Source: Blasia pusilla
Taxonomy: Eukaryota; Marchantiophyta; Marchantiopsida; Blasiales
Assembly (NCBI GenBank): GCA_050084515.1
Contig: CM114273.1
Coordinates: 37,820,001-37,884,000, forward strand
DNA length: 64,000 bases
Direction: 5' to 3'
The position numbers and the translations under genes were made by a program. Position 1 is the first letter of the stretch; each line of letters opens with the position of its first letter. Below, piece by piece: positions 1-12,770 of the stretch. The notes beneath the pieces were generated by a model. It saw only the letters and a program-made list of their open reading frames with translations, was not told the DNA's origin and did not search any database.

Positions 1-235
1 CACGTACAGAAGGACATGAGATTGCATTTCGTATGTCCTTATATAACTATCCATGGACGTCAATAGGCCTGCTCGAGTAGGGTTTAACACTAGTCGTGCT
101 ATTTTCCTTGTGTACATACGTAAAGTAGTTTACAAGGATTTCATAGTTAAGAATTATGGGGTTTTATGTTATGAAGAGGTGATCGTCTCAGCACTACCAT
201 TCGTGATTCCTGTTATGAAAGAATTGAGTATTATA
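1..235 (-). repeat. G2-family LTR fragment
   Basis: This stretch is an inverted, diverged copy of about 43,960-44,190. Shared blocks include the ATCCATGGACGTCAATAGG region and the stretch around GTAAACTACTTTAC. It is the edge of an LTR (family G2) that continues beyond the left end of the window. No coding function. Confidence 0.6.
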
Positions 236-529
236 TACTGAAAAATGAAAAATTCTTATAGAGTTTGACTTGCATCAACCACATTTGGTGCAGCTATAAG
301 GTCCGCCCTTACTCGAAGAAAGGCTCTCGACACGACAACGCTCATGCACTTTCGTTTTCGCGTTCGAAATCTAATGTGTTGGGAAGGAAGGGAGGATGAT
401 TGCGATGGGAAAGTCGATGACTGATGGCCGGTGAATGTTGGACAAAGAGTAAGCGAATGCCGATGATAACATGAGGCAAAAGCTAGAGGTGTGGTGGCTA
501 TATTACTATCCATCATCAAGTATGTAGGT

Positions 530-1565
530 CATTGATTAGCTTGATAGGCATGCTGCAACACTTTATGTGGTACCAAGTTCGTCCACCACAACTTGAGACC
601 ACATGCTTGCAAGCTCATACTCTCAACATCCAACAAGATTGCATTGCGAATAGCTAAGTCTATGCTAGTATCTATGTAACATTGAATACTAGTACTTAGT
701 GTGGATACCATCCCACCACCTATGACACATGATATAATGAGACTCAAAATATAGCCTCATGTCTCTCAAATTATAAATATTGTTGCACACATATCCCTCC
801 CTAAAACACCACCACCAAGATAAGCTCATGCTACCAAATAGATTGAGCATTTGTACTCCCTCCTCTTGGTATTGAGACCCTATAGGTATGGTGTCCAAGG
901 GTGCTAACATCACAGCCCATCATAAATCAATTTCTAGTTTCTTGAGTGTAGGCTTGGAAAATATGGTGATCTCCACTCCATTGTAACAACTGACTTGGGT
1001 CTACCAAAAATCCTTGATCTACGTGTGGTGTCACATCCACCAATGTTATACACACAATAGGGTTCTCAACAACTAGAACCCTATCCACCATTGGCCGGTC
1101 CCTCCATATGTCACAAAAAATACCCCACCAAACAAAATGTTGCAACAATTGCCACCACACTCCACTACACGCCAATAACTCATTCCAAAAACTACTAACA
1201 CGAGCACCTCTTGACTACGCATCTAACCAATACGAGGCCAAACCCTCCCAATAGTCCAAAGTTAAGTGGATGGGTTATATTTTAAAACCACCAACCAACA
1301 CATCATATAACTCAATACAAAGCCCTACCACTCGAGCTCTTGCCATAGAACTACCAATAGGGTGCTTTAGAACCACCAAGGGAAGTTTGGATTTGAAAAA
1401 GACACCTCTACAACTTAGACCATTGTAATCCCACACCCAACATCGAGGGTTGTGTTCTATTGTCAAGGAGCATGCTAGCTTTGATATATTACACCCAAGG
1501 GCCAAATAACAAAAGAAATATGCTCTTTGTGTTATCCAAGAAGATAACACCATGGTATCCAACAT
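530..1565 (-). mobile_element. Degenerate DG gypsy copy E (protease to methyltransferase part)
   Basis: On the minus strand, decayed reading frames match the DG element described at 10-26 kb. ELYDVLVGGF near 1,290 corresponds to the protease segment ESYDVLVGGA. TPLDTIPI and LNLFGSM-type residues near 840-910 correspond to the start of the methyltransferase domain. LWWTNLVPHKVL near 570 matches the conserved WTNLVP motif of that domain. The middle of the methyltransferase is missing, and the frames carry stops and shifts. It is non-functional. It matters because it places the methyltransferase in an old copy as well as in the large ones. Confidence 0.65.
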
Positions 1566-2668
1566 AGGCTCAATTTTTGGGCATATGACAAGTTCTTTTT
1601 TCCTAGATGTTGTTGCTGCCTACCACATGCTACTCAACTCCACCTAAGTCAACCACTCCCCACCAAAAAACACCATTGCATCTTGCACAAAATTAGAATA
1701 AGATGCTAATATGCCACAACTCTCACTCAATGGGGCCTATGAACAAAACACCTCAATCAACTAACCCTACACTCAATATAGCCATATCTATGGTAAAAAA
1801 CATAGGTGACCAAGGAATTATTATGATGGAGTTGAGAAAATGTTCTAATCGAAATTGATGTGATGTTGGATCCTATGCAATGATTTTAAAACTTGATTCA
1901 ATGACATGATAATAGATCACGATTGACGTTGGCTAAAAGGATGGGAGAGTAAATCCAAACTTAGTAGTCTTACTTGCTAGGTTAAGGTGTGTGTTGTATG
2001 GATTTGCAAAGGGTGCAATCATCATGTTGGTTTGTGATGGTTGTTGGAGAGGATGATATAGATCATGCTTGAAGCCCCCTATTGACATAGTCTTCTTGAG
2101 ATAATGGATATGTTCCACCTAGGTATAGAGTCATAGATTATATTGGGTTGCTATATGAATTTAGGAGATTACATTACCAACTAATTAGGGGAAAATGGAT
2201 GTGTGGTCTTGGTGAATATGTGTATGTACAAATCTTTCTATTATCCATAGAATGGGAAGATTGACATTATGTGTAGTGCGGCGTAGATGGGATTACAAAA
2301 ATATAAATTGTGTTGCAATGTGTATGCACACGATAACTATCACATTAGAGTTGATCAACTATTAGAGTTTTGGCGTGTCGACGAGGTAGGGGATTAACAT
2401 GATGGTTGGCTTTATCTATTTTTCCCTAAGTACTTGGATGCATTTAAGGTTAGTGCATTTGTGTTATGATCTATGTTTTTTTATAACTTCTTGATTTTTC
2501 TATTTTAGATCAAGTGAGATATTGACTCAATCAATAGTCATCTGATAATATATATGCTCATCTGATTAACATATATTCCTTTTTTATGGGGGGGAGTGAG
2601 GGCCATCTTTGTCATCTTGAGCCTAGAAAATACTAATTCTTCTAGGTCTTGGTGGGAACTAGGGTATT

Positions 2669-2837
2669 TCTATACTATTAACAAAGGAGTGGTTTTCAGA
2701 TGGCGACACGGGAGAATTCGCTTTATGTCTTTTGAATCGTGGCATGGGTAGGGGGAGGGGGGCATTCAAGTAATGGGGTCATAAGGGACCATGGAGTAGA
2801 CCGTGCATTGCACGGTCCCCTCATGGGTCCTAACTAG
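2669..2837 (+). mobile_element. Miniature non-autonomous Helitron
   Basis: The segment starts with TCTATACTATTA, a typical plant Helitron 5' end. It finishes with a GC-rich hairpin (arms 2,799-2,807 and 2,809-2,817, one-base loop) and then CTAG at 2,834-2,837, followed by T. Hairpin plus CTRR is the Helitron 3' terminus. At 169 bp it encodes nothing and would depend on a helper. The hairpin-to-CTAG distance of 16 nt is slightly long, and the base before TC is T rather than the usual A, so the 5' end is less certain than the 3' end. Confidence 0.62.
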
Positions 2838-3966
2838 TTTTCTTATAATAGAGGATGAATGTCATTTGATAAAGTTATATATCATTGTTAGTGAAATTGA
2901 TCATGTGAGCGATTTTTACTTCAATTTTTCTATTGTGATTTTAGTGTATTTATGTGTGTGTATGAATCGTTGCGTGTAGTGGGAAGATTGAAATTATGTG
3001 GCATGGATAGAACATATCACATAAGAGAAAAAAAAAGTCATGATTAGTGCATCAATTTAAGAATATTATATTAAATTATTATAATACCAATGAAGGAATC
3101 TTAAAGACTCCATTGATTATTGTGGTAGGAGATAAATGAAACATTAGATCACTCATATAAGTAAAATTCCTATCACTCTTTCACCACCCAATAGTAATAC
3201 TTCATGATATTTTTTATTTGCCAAATTTTTCTATTAAAATCATAACATCTTGGAAGAATATCATTTAAGTTATATTATAAACTAATAACAAAATTTTCTT
3301 GTTCTTCACCATGCTAAATGATTGATATATGAAAATTTAAAATATTAAAATAAAACAAAATATGATTGAAATCGTGTTAGCAAATATCTAACAACAATGC
3401 TAATAGGCTTGTTGATAGGAGTGGATGATATGCAATATTGTATATGGACAAAATTTGTGTCCACAGAGATGTCTATGTCGGTTAATAATATTCCTCCAAC
3501 ACCTTCAAATATTAGTGAGGACAATCCCAATCGTCTTTCACCTAGAGCTTTTGAAGTCTTTAAGATTAGTGACCCATTGGAGCAAAAAATTGGTACCACG
3601 ATTACGAGGAATTAATGGCTCATGGGATGGGGTGTTTCAATCAACTCCCAACAGCCACCAACCAAGATTTCTCAACGCAACTACATCAAGCGGTAGATGA
3701 CCAAAATGTCTCCACAAGCCCTCTCCTTGGTGACTTATCCACACAAGTCAACTCCTTTAACCGAAATCTACAATAGCATGATAATAATCACTTTCAAAAA
3801 ATAGAAAGAAACCTCTTCATAAATAGGGACTTTACTTGAAGTTGTATGATCCTCAAGTATCCTCTAAGTCAGCCCAAACCAAGGGGAAACATACACTTGT
3901 ACGCTCCCTACTCCTCAACATGTCAACTTTCACCTCGTGGACTTCATTGTTTAACTCCCTTGAAGT
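2838..3966. other. AT-rich stretch without recognisable gene
   Basis: I see no recognisable protein, RNA or repeat family. A short open stretch near 3,397-3,615 (plus) looks mildly protein-like but matches nothing I know and lacks supporting features. Confidence 0.5.
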
Positions 3967-4230
3967 TGTTAGAAAGTTATCACCGAAATGGTAGGAGTAG
4001 TGACAACAACAAGTCAAGTTCAATTCCTATTAGTGAATGTGTACGTAGGATCAGGCAGATAGTGGAAGGCATTTGCACTATCTTTCTATATATGTATATT
4101 GAATATATTGTACATAGCATGTAACGGACGAGGAGTGATGCGCTTGACACTCACTCATTTCATATCTGAAATATGTCTCTCTTGCTTCTCACCTTGTCTC
4201 TGTGATTTCTGAATCCTTGTTTTTACAACA
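3967..4230 (+). repeat. Copia-type LTR (5' LTR remnant)
   Basis: The segment begins TGTTAG, ends ACAACA and is followed at once by a methionine-tRNA primer-binding site, which fixes the right end. A TATA-like CTATATATG lies near 4,086. The left end is inferred from the TG start only. No gag or pol follows: about 250 bp downstream a DG-family LTR begins, so the element body is lost. Confidence 0.55.
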
Positions 4231-4242
4231 TGGTATCAGAGC
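4231..4242 (+). other. Retrotransposon primer-binding site (tRNA-Met)
   Basis: TGGTATCAGAGC is complementary to the 3' end of initiator methionine tRNA and directly abuts the LTR end ACAACA. It is the classical minus-strand priming site of plant LTR retrotransposons. Confidence 0.85.
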
Positions 4243-4482
4243 AAGCTTATGCACAGATGTGAGAGTGCATCTATAGATAGAAGAGCATATGCAGGATCTG
4301 AGAGAATCTAGTGAGCATCAATTTTGGATCAAACTTGCATCCATCCGGAATATAATGTAGCAATTGATCAATATTGCAAGAAATGACTTATGTCCGTCAT
4401 ATACAAGGACTTATCCATATGCCGCCCATTTCTCCCTTTTTTATCATCCCTATCACATATTGTACCATAGATTGACGGAATA

Positions 4483-5185
<703 letters not shown>

Positions 5186-6480
5186 TCCCCCAACTTGCCT
5201 TCGTGATCCGCATTTTCTCGTTTCTTCATTCTCCCACCTCCATTCCCTCCCCCCTTTATTTCCTCGCCCACCCTTACCTTGCCTTCCACCATGCACTATA
5301 AATGAAGGCCCTACCTTTTGCAATTCATGTCCGTGGACATGTCCAAACTTGTCCGTTTTTTTTTTTTGCAGCCATAATGATATGATGCACATAAAACCTT
5401 TACTTTTGTCTTTTAGACCTAAAAATTGGCATTAAAGACCGAATACATGAAATAGGTTAGGAATCGGGATTTTGGAAATGACTTATATGTAGACATCACC
5501 AATTTAGTTCTTTTCACTAGTACTACGTTTGCTAGTGCTAACTTGACAAAGAGCAAATCTAAGAAGTCATTCAACAAGATTGAACCTTTAGTCATAAGAA
5601 GTGATAAGACAATTGTGTGTGTTTTAGGATTTATGAGGATAAAAAATATGGCGATGTAAAAAAGTAAGCATGGGCGATTAAAGCATAATTATAAAAATAG
5701 AAATTAGAGCAAAACCATACGGTCATGTCCTAATTTAAAGATATTGTAATATTGTTATAATGAACACATTGGTTACAAGTAACAATGCCTTAAGCACATG
5801 TTAATTTCCCCAAGGCTTTTTGATGTGTCTTGTATACATCGAGATTTATAGTCATTGGTTATTTTAGTGGATGTTGAGCGGATGCCTTTAATGAGCAAGT
5901 ATTGCAAAAGAAGCTCTTTGAAGAAAAATATAGATAGAAGCAATGAAACAAGGACGAACAACGAGTGCAAGTTCATAATTCATTTCCCTCTCTTTGATCT
6001 TTTTCCATTGACTCACTAAGCATCCATTGATACTTTTATTATACAAGACATACAGTTCTCACTAAAAATCATGATGACAAAATTAAGAAATTTTCAAATC
6101 ATATATAGTTTCTCAAAGATGACCTAACACATCATAAGTGATAAAGAAGATTAGAAGGATGTTGATATATAATATGAATGATTCAAGAAATAGGATAGGA
6201 TAGAATAAATGAAATGATGCTTTTTAAAATCAAACTTATCTTCCCCTTTCTTAAATATGCATGTGATATTTCTAAAAGGTAATTCACAATATGACATCAT
6301 GCAACTTGCAAGAGGCTCACCAATTCTCCAACCGTGAAGATTCATAATTTCGTTCATGTTTGCAAAAATATTTCCATTTGATTCATTCACTCTTCCAATC
6401 AAATGATTAAAAGGATGCAAGAAAGAAGAAACCCTAATCTATCCAAATCAAAATTTATGCACAAATTGTTGTGCAATGCC
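5186..6480. other. No recognisable gene
   Basis: AT-rich sequence without a recognisable gene or repeat family. A short pyrimidine-rich block lies near 5,220-5,260 and a T9 run near 5,357. Confidence 0.5.
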
Positions 6481-8316
6481 ATTGATACTTTTGACTAGTG
6501 ACTAGTGTCACTAGTCACTACCTACACAATTGGTATGTACCTAATATGCCTTGTATGCTTGTACTCGACCTGTATAAGGTCCAGCATGCAAACACTTCCC
6601 AATGGGCGTTACTAAAGACTACTTTGGTCCACTTTGAGTAGTGGCCTTAATAGATGTGGCACCACTAAATACTATGCGGCGACACCTAATATTAATAGTT
6701 CTTTTGCATCCACTTTGAGCACCATGCAACAAGAACCTCTTACTTTTCCTCAAAGCCGCTAGATACTATATAAGGCATATCTTCTTGTCTCTTGAGTTCT
6801 CCTCCTCAACATTCTCCTTACTCGTGAAGAGGTTCTTTGAATGTTGTCTCCTTCTCAAACCAAAGTGGAGGAGGAGAGAGGATCCTTTGTGCCACTCAAT
6901 GTAGGAATGTGTACCCGTTGTTAATCCTCCTCCATCATTGTCGTGCGCCTACTCCTCTTGAACGTTATGATGCCCACTTTTTATGAAATTTTTGCACTTT
7001 ATGTATATTTTAGTAGAGAATTAGGAAGAAGTCTTCATGAACGAAGAGTGAAGACCCAATTTTGTGATGGTATGTACATATTATTAAAAGAGAAAAGCAT
7101 TAAAAGGATATTCGTGGAGCAATTTGAGTGGAGCTTTGACGAGAAGACGAAGAGGTTTGGAAGAATGAGGATTTGTCTTGGAGAAGCGGAAATTTTGGAT
7201 GTATGGAATTTGGAATCAAAACAAAGACTGGAAAATTTTAGTAATGGAATATGAGAAGACTTCACGAAATAAGGAAGATTGATAAAGAACAAAGAGAAAG
7301 ACTTGAAGGGACTTCACACTTTGCAAGAGGAAAACAGAGTCAGAAAGAAAGAAGACAAAGATAATCGGGTTTTGTCATGAAGACCTGTCAACAAAGACAT
7401 TTGGTAGAAGGCATGAGAAAAAGAAGATCTTTTGAAGAAGAAGAAGAGATATTGTCTTTGCCAAAATCGGAACCTCTTTGTGAAGAAGAGTGCTAAAGAT
7501 CCAAAGACATATAGTTAGAGTAGTTAGGATGGGAAGAGTTGCCCTAATTGAGGGAACACAAGAGTGGGTACGATGGTAAAGTTCAGCAGATTCATTGGGA
7601 TAAGATGAGAAGCAAAGTGGAGCGTCCATTAGATAGTTAGAAAGATCTTAAAAGAGATATAGGTAGGAAGAAGCGCTTCGCATCACAAGAACACCCTTGG
7701 CCGAATTCACTATTTAAGCGACATCAACATAGCTCAAAGTATCATTCTATTGAGTACGTCGTTATGTTATAGGAATAGTCTACGCTTAAGAGAGTAACCT
7801 CTAGACCTTGTATGTGTGTTGAGTTCCCTCATGTCTTTGATGGAAAAGAATGTATTCCCTTTCTTCATTCTCATGTGCAGAGGAGAATGTTTGATCCAAT
7901 TGGATCTGCAAAAGAAAGAAAGGCTTGATCTTGAATTCGAGAGAGAAAGAATAGACAATGAGGGAGATCTATGAAATCTATTAGACAAAGAGTAGCCTGC
8001 AAGGACGGATTGACTTCCGATAGGAGGAAGAGCTGTCTACTCATTGTGTTCTTGTTGAGGTTCTTTCTTGTTTACAGGATATTCAATTCATAAGAATTCA
8101 TCTTCTTAATCCACTCGAGAAGATTTGTTGGGGGAAAAATCTTTTGGTACTAAAGAGCATTTTCTTTGTTAGTTTTGATTTTATCAAAGAGAATCTTGAA
8201 TTCTCTACTTTTCTTATAAATTACGTTTGATCTTCTTGGGGAATGAATCATATACTATTTGATGAAAATATTCCAATTCTAATCTTTGAGACATTACATA
8301 TAATGTAACAATTTTT
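6481..8316 (+). repeat. Probable long LTR of a Tat/Athila-type gypsy element
   Basis: This region precedes a tRNA-Asp-type primer-binding site at 8,317, so it should be the 5' LTR of that element. A TATA box (CTATATAAG, 6,766-6,774) followed by a pyrimidine-rich start region fits the LTR promoter. The left end is not fixed because no matching 3' LTR was found in the window. Open stretches inside match no known protein. Confidence 0.45.
6496..6520. repeat. 25-nt near-perfect palindrome
   Basis: Arms of 12 nt built on GTGACTAGTG and CACTAGTCAC surround a single central T. It could mark an LTR edge or form a cruciform; no function can be assigned. Confidence 0.8.
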
Positions 8317-8334
8317 TGGTGCCACTTCTGGGGA
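8317..8334 (+). other. Retrotransposon primer-binding site (tRNA-Asp type)
   Basis: TGGTGCCACTTCTGGGGA is a diverged form of the TGGCGCC-start primer site, ending in GGGGA, that is characteristic of Tat/Athila gypsy elements. A gag-like remnant lies downstream on the same strand, as expected. Confidence 0.6.
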
Positions 8335-8749
8335 TGCCACCCTTATCTGAAAAGAGAGAGTAGGTAGCGCTGGTGGGGTATGCCGATGCGAGAGAAAAAT
8401 ATGAAGTTGTTAAGCCCATATCCCTACATCTTGTGTTGATAGAGGAACACATGTTTTCTTTGGCTGTTCCGCTCAGACAATGGGTTGAAGAATTCGAGTT
8501 TAACTGTCTCATTGGGTGTCTTGGGTAGAGTGGAGAGACTGCTCTGTCTAGTTAAAGAATTATCTTGGAAGAGGTGCCCAACCCACGAATGTCAATTGTA
8601 TCTATCGATGACTAACTACGTGAATTTGTGGGAAGAGGATCTTGCACGAAGAGTTCAAGAATAGTAGGAGAAATTGTGTTTTTTGACCTCACATACCCAT
8701 AGAGTTGCACTTAAATGGGTGCTTGTTTATGGACACTGTTGCCGTAAAC

Positions 8750-9607
8750 ACTCATGAGGCAAGAATGTCATGTTGCTTCTAAGACTCGAGAGCAACGTGC
8801 CGAAAGACAAAGAAGGCATCAAGAAGAGAACACTCGAGACCTAGACCAACTATGGATACCTCCAAGAGCATTGTGTAGTCCTCGCCCTTTGTCGAGACCA
8901 CTAGGACAAAGAAGAGACACAAGTAAGTGACCTTAAGCGTCGTATTCACCAGAAAAACTTTGAGGTGGAAGACTCGTGCAACCCGATCGCGGAAGCTGAG
9001 CACGAAGATCACGGGTTTCCTACAACCAAGAGGAAAATGGACTTTACAAAATTACCTTGACCTCCATCCTCTCAAAGAGTCAGTCCGACCCTAAGAAAGA
9101 GTGAGCATTTGCTCAGCCTAAGAAGACCCTCCTAAGGTATCCCACCTTTGCAAGAAGCAAGCGAGATGAAGTTGACAACTTCGTGTTGGAATTTACCCAT
9201 GTCCCATAGGAAAATGGGGATGCAATTGAGGAGGAGTTGCTTTAGAGTCTTTCCTAGACTCCTCAAGAAGAGAGCCAATTAGTGGTACGAAGGACTTACT
9301 TCGGGTACCAAGGAGACCTAGATCACATTGCTAAAGTATTCTTGCACGAATTTCGTGACTTGGAATCTAGAGAGATCCTCTCCTAATGAAGCTACGTGAT
9401 TTAAAGAGGAAGAAGCAATAAATCTTGCGGGCAAACATTCAGAGATTCTATAACCTAGTCAATAAGTTGGAACATACCATTGTTTCACAGCTGGTGGATT
9501 GGTTAATCTCCCGATTGTCAAAGGGAATGGATCGCTACTATCAAAGAGGACAACGCGACTCCCTAGAAGTTGTCATTGCTTTGGTTGAAGCCTGTGAGGC
9601 TCCATAA
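8750..9607 (+). pseudogene. Decayed gag of the Tat/Athila-type gypsy element
   Basis: Broken plus-strand frames downstream of the 8,317 primer site have the character of plant gypsy gag. The last piece (9,425-9,607) has a gag-like helical segment with YNLVNKLEHTI and YYQRGQRDSLEVVIALVEA, resembling the capsid C-terminal region of plant Ty3 elements. Stops and frameshifts interrupt it upstream. No protease or polymerase follows: the sequence runs into an inverted G2 LTR piece at about 9.7 kb. Confidence 0.5.
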
Positions 9608-9679
9608 AAGTCGAGGAGGATAAGAAGAAGATGACATCAACAAAGAAAGTCTTGGCCACATGAAATCAAAGAGTGACCT

Positions 9680-10253
9680 CCAAAATCCACTCTATTAGAC
9701 TTGGTTTAGGTTTCGAATCCTAACGCCAAACTGTCATACCGTGCCCATAATCCATACCGTATCCTTGGTTTGCCCCGCGTCACCCCAAAGTGGGTTTCGA
9801 GTCCCAAGCACTCTTGAAGACCTCCCCCCTTACTCGTACTTATGAGATTCTTGGCCCTCCCCCTATCTTTTGGGAAACGACTCTCGGGCCCCTATTTTTG
9901 GAACTCAACTCAACTCCCCATACAATTATTTTTGGGAAGTTTCCTAGCCTCTGCTTGTACGTTTGCTAAAATCTCTCTACGTTGGAAACGGCATTGCATA
10001 AGCTTTCCAACGCCACCTTACTTGTTCCAAACGCATCTTGGGACTCAAATTTATGATCCAAAATACAAACAAAACCCCAAATGCTAGTCACTTTCCAAAT
10101 TTGATTTTCACCTTTTTGTGAACTACTCTTCCTAGACTTAACTCCTTTCAAGTCTTGGTTCACATTTGGTTAAAGTTTCCTAGTCGCGACCATGAAGACA
10201 TGAAACGCTCAACCTTATTTGAGTCTCATATCTTGTGTCTCTATCAAGAGACC
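9680..10253 (-). repeat. G2-family LTR, left part (interrupted by element A)
   Basis: This is an inverted, diverged relative of about 44,330-44,850. Shared blocks include GGAAAGCTTAC versus GTAAGCTTTCC-like sequence and GCGTTTGGAATAAG versus TTGTTCCAAACGC. The similarity stops at 10,253 (ending AAGAGACC) and resumes at 26,427 with GATCTCTCCAA, followed by GGTGAGCCC. The matching uninterrupted sequence near 44.3 kb shows this was one continuous LTR before DG copy A inserted. Confidence 0.7.
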
Positions 10254-10565
10254 TGTCACGACAGTCAGGATAGATCGGTGGGATCTAGCAAAGCGTCTGC
10301 ACGAGTAGTAGAGTACATGCCTAGGAGATCGAGGATGACCTGTTGAGGCCTGGGAAACATGAGAGAGCAGGTTTTCCTTTCGTTTTGACTCATTTGGAGG
10401 CATATAGAGTAACTAACTATTTCGGGTAAGTTTCCATATTGGGGAGAGTTGACTTTCCACTTTGGGAAGTGGCCCTTGACCCGCTACTACAGGTCAAGAG
10501 CCAAGGAGATGACCTACAAGCAAAGGTTACCGTTGAGAGGGCTTGGGAGAGGGAAGGGGATATAC

Positions 10566-10658
<93 letters not shown>

Positions 10659-10848
10659 AGAGCTCATTCTTTCTTTGTTGAACCTCTTGGCATAAGGCCG
10701 CGGAGCTATGGTCCCTTGCCTTTTGAGTGTAACCCAAGCCTCTCATTAGGAGAGTGGGTTTGGTTTGACATGAGAGAGAGTGCACACCTTTGAGAGCTAT
10801 GGTGTGAGATGATGTAGAGAGAGATTGGATCTTATTTACGGGTTGAGT
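10254..10848 (+). repeat. DG copy A 5' LTR (3'-truncated)
   Basis: Starts TGTCACGACAG and contains the DG LTR blocks GTCAAGAGCCAAGGAG, TTGAACCTCTTGGCATAAGG and TAGAGAGAGATTGGATCTTA. It then joins gag sequence (GTGGCACCACGAG) directly, so the LTR tail, leader and gag N-terminal half are deleted. A GA microsatellite (10,569-10,654) has expanded inside it. Confidence 0.78.
10569..10654 (+). repeat. (GA)n microsatellite
   Basis: About 86 bp of GA repeat inside the DG copy A 5' LTR, at a place where sister LTRs carry a short GA tract. Confidence 0.97.
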
Positions 10849-11415
10849 GTGGCACCACGAGCTCAAGGAGGATACCAGGAGGCCGTGCCATAGAGACCTG
10901 CGCCTTCATATGTGGCTCAACAACAACCGCCTACTATAACTTGTTGGTCATGTGATGGAGCCCATCATCAGCCTGATTGTACTCGTCAGGGTCATGGACG
11001 TGTGCCTCAGCATGGAGGAGGAGATGGTGTTATCAATGTGACTATTGTCAGAGGTATGGTCATACACACGCCATGTGTTTCAGTTTACATCATGAGTTAC
11101 GTCCGGACCGAGGGTCAGAGAGGGCACCAGAGCGAGTAGCCGATCCGGCTGGGCCTAGAGATCGTGCACTAGGTGGTCCCGTTGGGGCACGAAGAGCTAG
11201 AGTTGCCCGACATGGTTATGGAGCTTCCCGTGGAGGAGGTAGAGTACCACTACCTAGACGCGCCGAGGGAGATGCCGAACGTGAGACTGGGATGGTTGCT
11301 CAGATACAACAGCTATATGAGCAGATTGCCGCTATGGCATTGAGGTTACCCGATGCCGGATCCGTGGCATCGACATCATATGGAGCAGCCAGAGATATGG
11401 AGGATCCTAGTTAGA
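10849..11415 (+). pseudogene. DG copy A gag C-terminal remnant with two zinc knuckles
   Basis: This is the nucleocapsid end of the DG gag, which binds element RNA for packaging. Knuckle 1 is CWSCDGAHHQPDC (10,942-10,980), spaced C-x2-C-x3-H-x4-C. Knuckle 2 is CDYCQRYGHTHAMC (11,037-11,078), spaced C-x2-C-x4-H-x4-C. They lie in different frames, so a frameshift separates them. Copy B has the homologous segment at about 23.0-23.25 kb. The capsid half is missing because the 5' LTR is fused straight onto this remnant. Confidence 0.78.
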
Positions 11416-12050
11416 TGTGTGGGGTTACCCAGATGGAGGCCGCCGCAGTTATGACGCGTGGAGCAACCGCAGAGTTGGATCCACAGCGAGGGGAAGCCAG
11501 AAAATAGACTAGGCTTCCTCAATCTTTCACGTTGTCCGAAGCGATGAGGACCCCACCAATGGGTCCTCATCAAAGTTCCTAGAGAGTTGGTGATGTTGTT
11601 GGTATGCAGGCACGGAGGGTGATGGGAGAAGTAAGTGCGACAACTCCTATTGTTGATGCTCAAGAGGGGCATGTGTCGAGCACATTGTTGGGGGCGGCCA
11701 CCGTTGTGTATCGCACTCCTTTATTTTTTGCTTCCGATGTTATGACGTTGGGGGGTACGCCCGCCAAGGCTTTTCGATTGGCCCCTTCAGTATGTGAGCG
11801 CAGAGTTGGAGTTCCTACATAACGTTCAGAGGATGATTGCAGAGGAGGTGATGGACCTGCCCTTGGAGCGGATGCTAGGGCCGTCCACGTCAAATTCAAG
11901 GCAGGCTGCGGCTGCTAGCATGGCAGAGATGCTCGCTAGACGTGCGATAGAGCATGCCATGGCTTCTCCTGGTGTTGTGTTGCTGGATAACCGAGGAGAG
12001 GTCTTCCAGTTGGTGAGTCCCGGAGGTAGAGCTTTTAGTCCGCAGCGCGT
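11416..12050 (+). pseudogene. DG copy A gag-protease linker region
   Basis: Decayed continuation of the DG polyprotein between nucleocapsid and protease. Short blocks such as ATTPIVDAQEGHVSSTLLGA (11,638-11,697) and LPLERMLGPSTSNS recur in copy B near 22.25-22.47 kb on the other strand, showing that it was coding. No known domain is recognised, and it carries a stop near 11,413 and frame changes. Confidence 0.6.
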
Positions 12051-12420
12051 CTTGTGGATGCAGGAGCCCAACCCCTGATGTTGGGGAAAGAGTCATTCAG
12101 AGGATTGGGCTTGACGAGAGCCGATGTGGAGCATTATCCATTTCGGATACAAACATCCTTGGGTGGAGCGAGTACCACACTGTATATCACTCGACAAGAG
12201 GTCGTGGAGAGGATTCGCTCGGGACATCCTACAGATGAGTCCATGGTACAAGCCAAGGCAATACTGATTGATGCAGAGTCCTACGACGTCTTGGTTGGTG
12301 GAGCAATGTTATACCCGATGGGGTTTTCCGTGGATTAATGGGAGGAGTGAGCGTCCAATAGACCTGGATGGCAGTCAGGTGATGGACGCCTTAGCTCATT
12401 ACCCGTTTGATTCACAAATG
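12051..12420 (+). pseudogene. DG copy A retroviral-type aspartic protease
   Basis: The active-site triad reads DAGAQP (Asp codon at 12,057-12,059), the D-[STA]-G-A signature of retropepsins. It is followed by the hydrophobic-glycine segment SYDVLVGGAMLYPMGF and a GWQSGDG block. The enzyme would cleave the gag-pol polyprotein. Stops at about 12,336-12,350 end the frame. Copy B lacks this domain entirely: its sequence jumps from the linker to the segment after the protease. Degenerate versions occur in copies D and E. Confidence 0.75.
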
Positions 12421-12770
12421 CAATGATCAAGCAACGGCTAGGAGAGGTGACAACCTTAGCAACATTTAGCACTGCTATCACTTGGCCAAGTGATTTGATT
12501 GAGGGACATGTCGATGCAGAGGATACTCCCGTTCCTGAAGTTTCTATGGAGAGGAGTGTTATGGTAGCCTCATCATTCCGTGGAGGAGAGGTGCCGTTGT
12601 GGGGCTCGACTAAGGAGCTTTGACGATTGGCACATGAGCACATCCAGACCGCGTGGAGCGAGGCGTTTGCATCGGAGCGTGACGGATCTGAGGAACCCGA
12701 GGTAGGAGGCAGTGCTATGATGACACCCTTGGATACCACACCCATTATGTGGTGTATCTCGGAGGAGGGT

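Noticed and set aside
6943-7254. 103-codon plus-strand frame as a host gene
   Set aside because: It lies inside the probable LTR before the tRNA-Asp-type primer site and matches no family.
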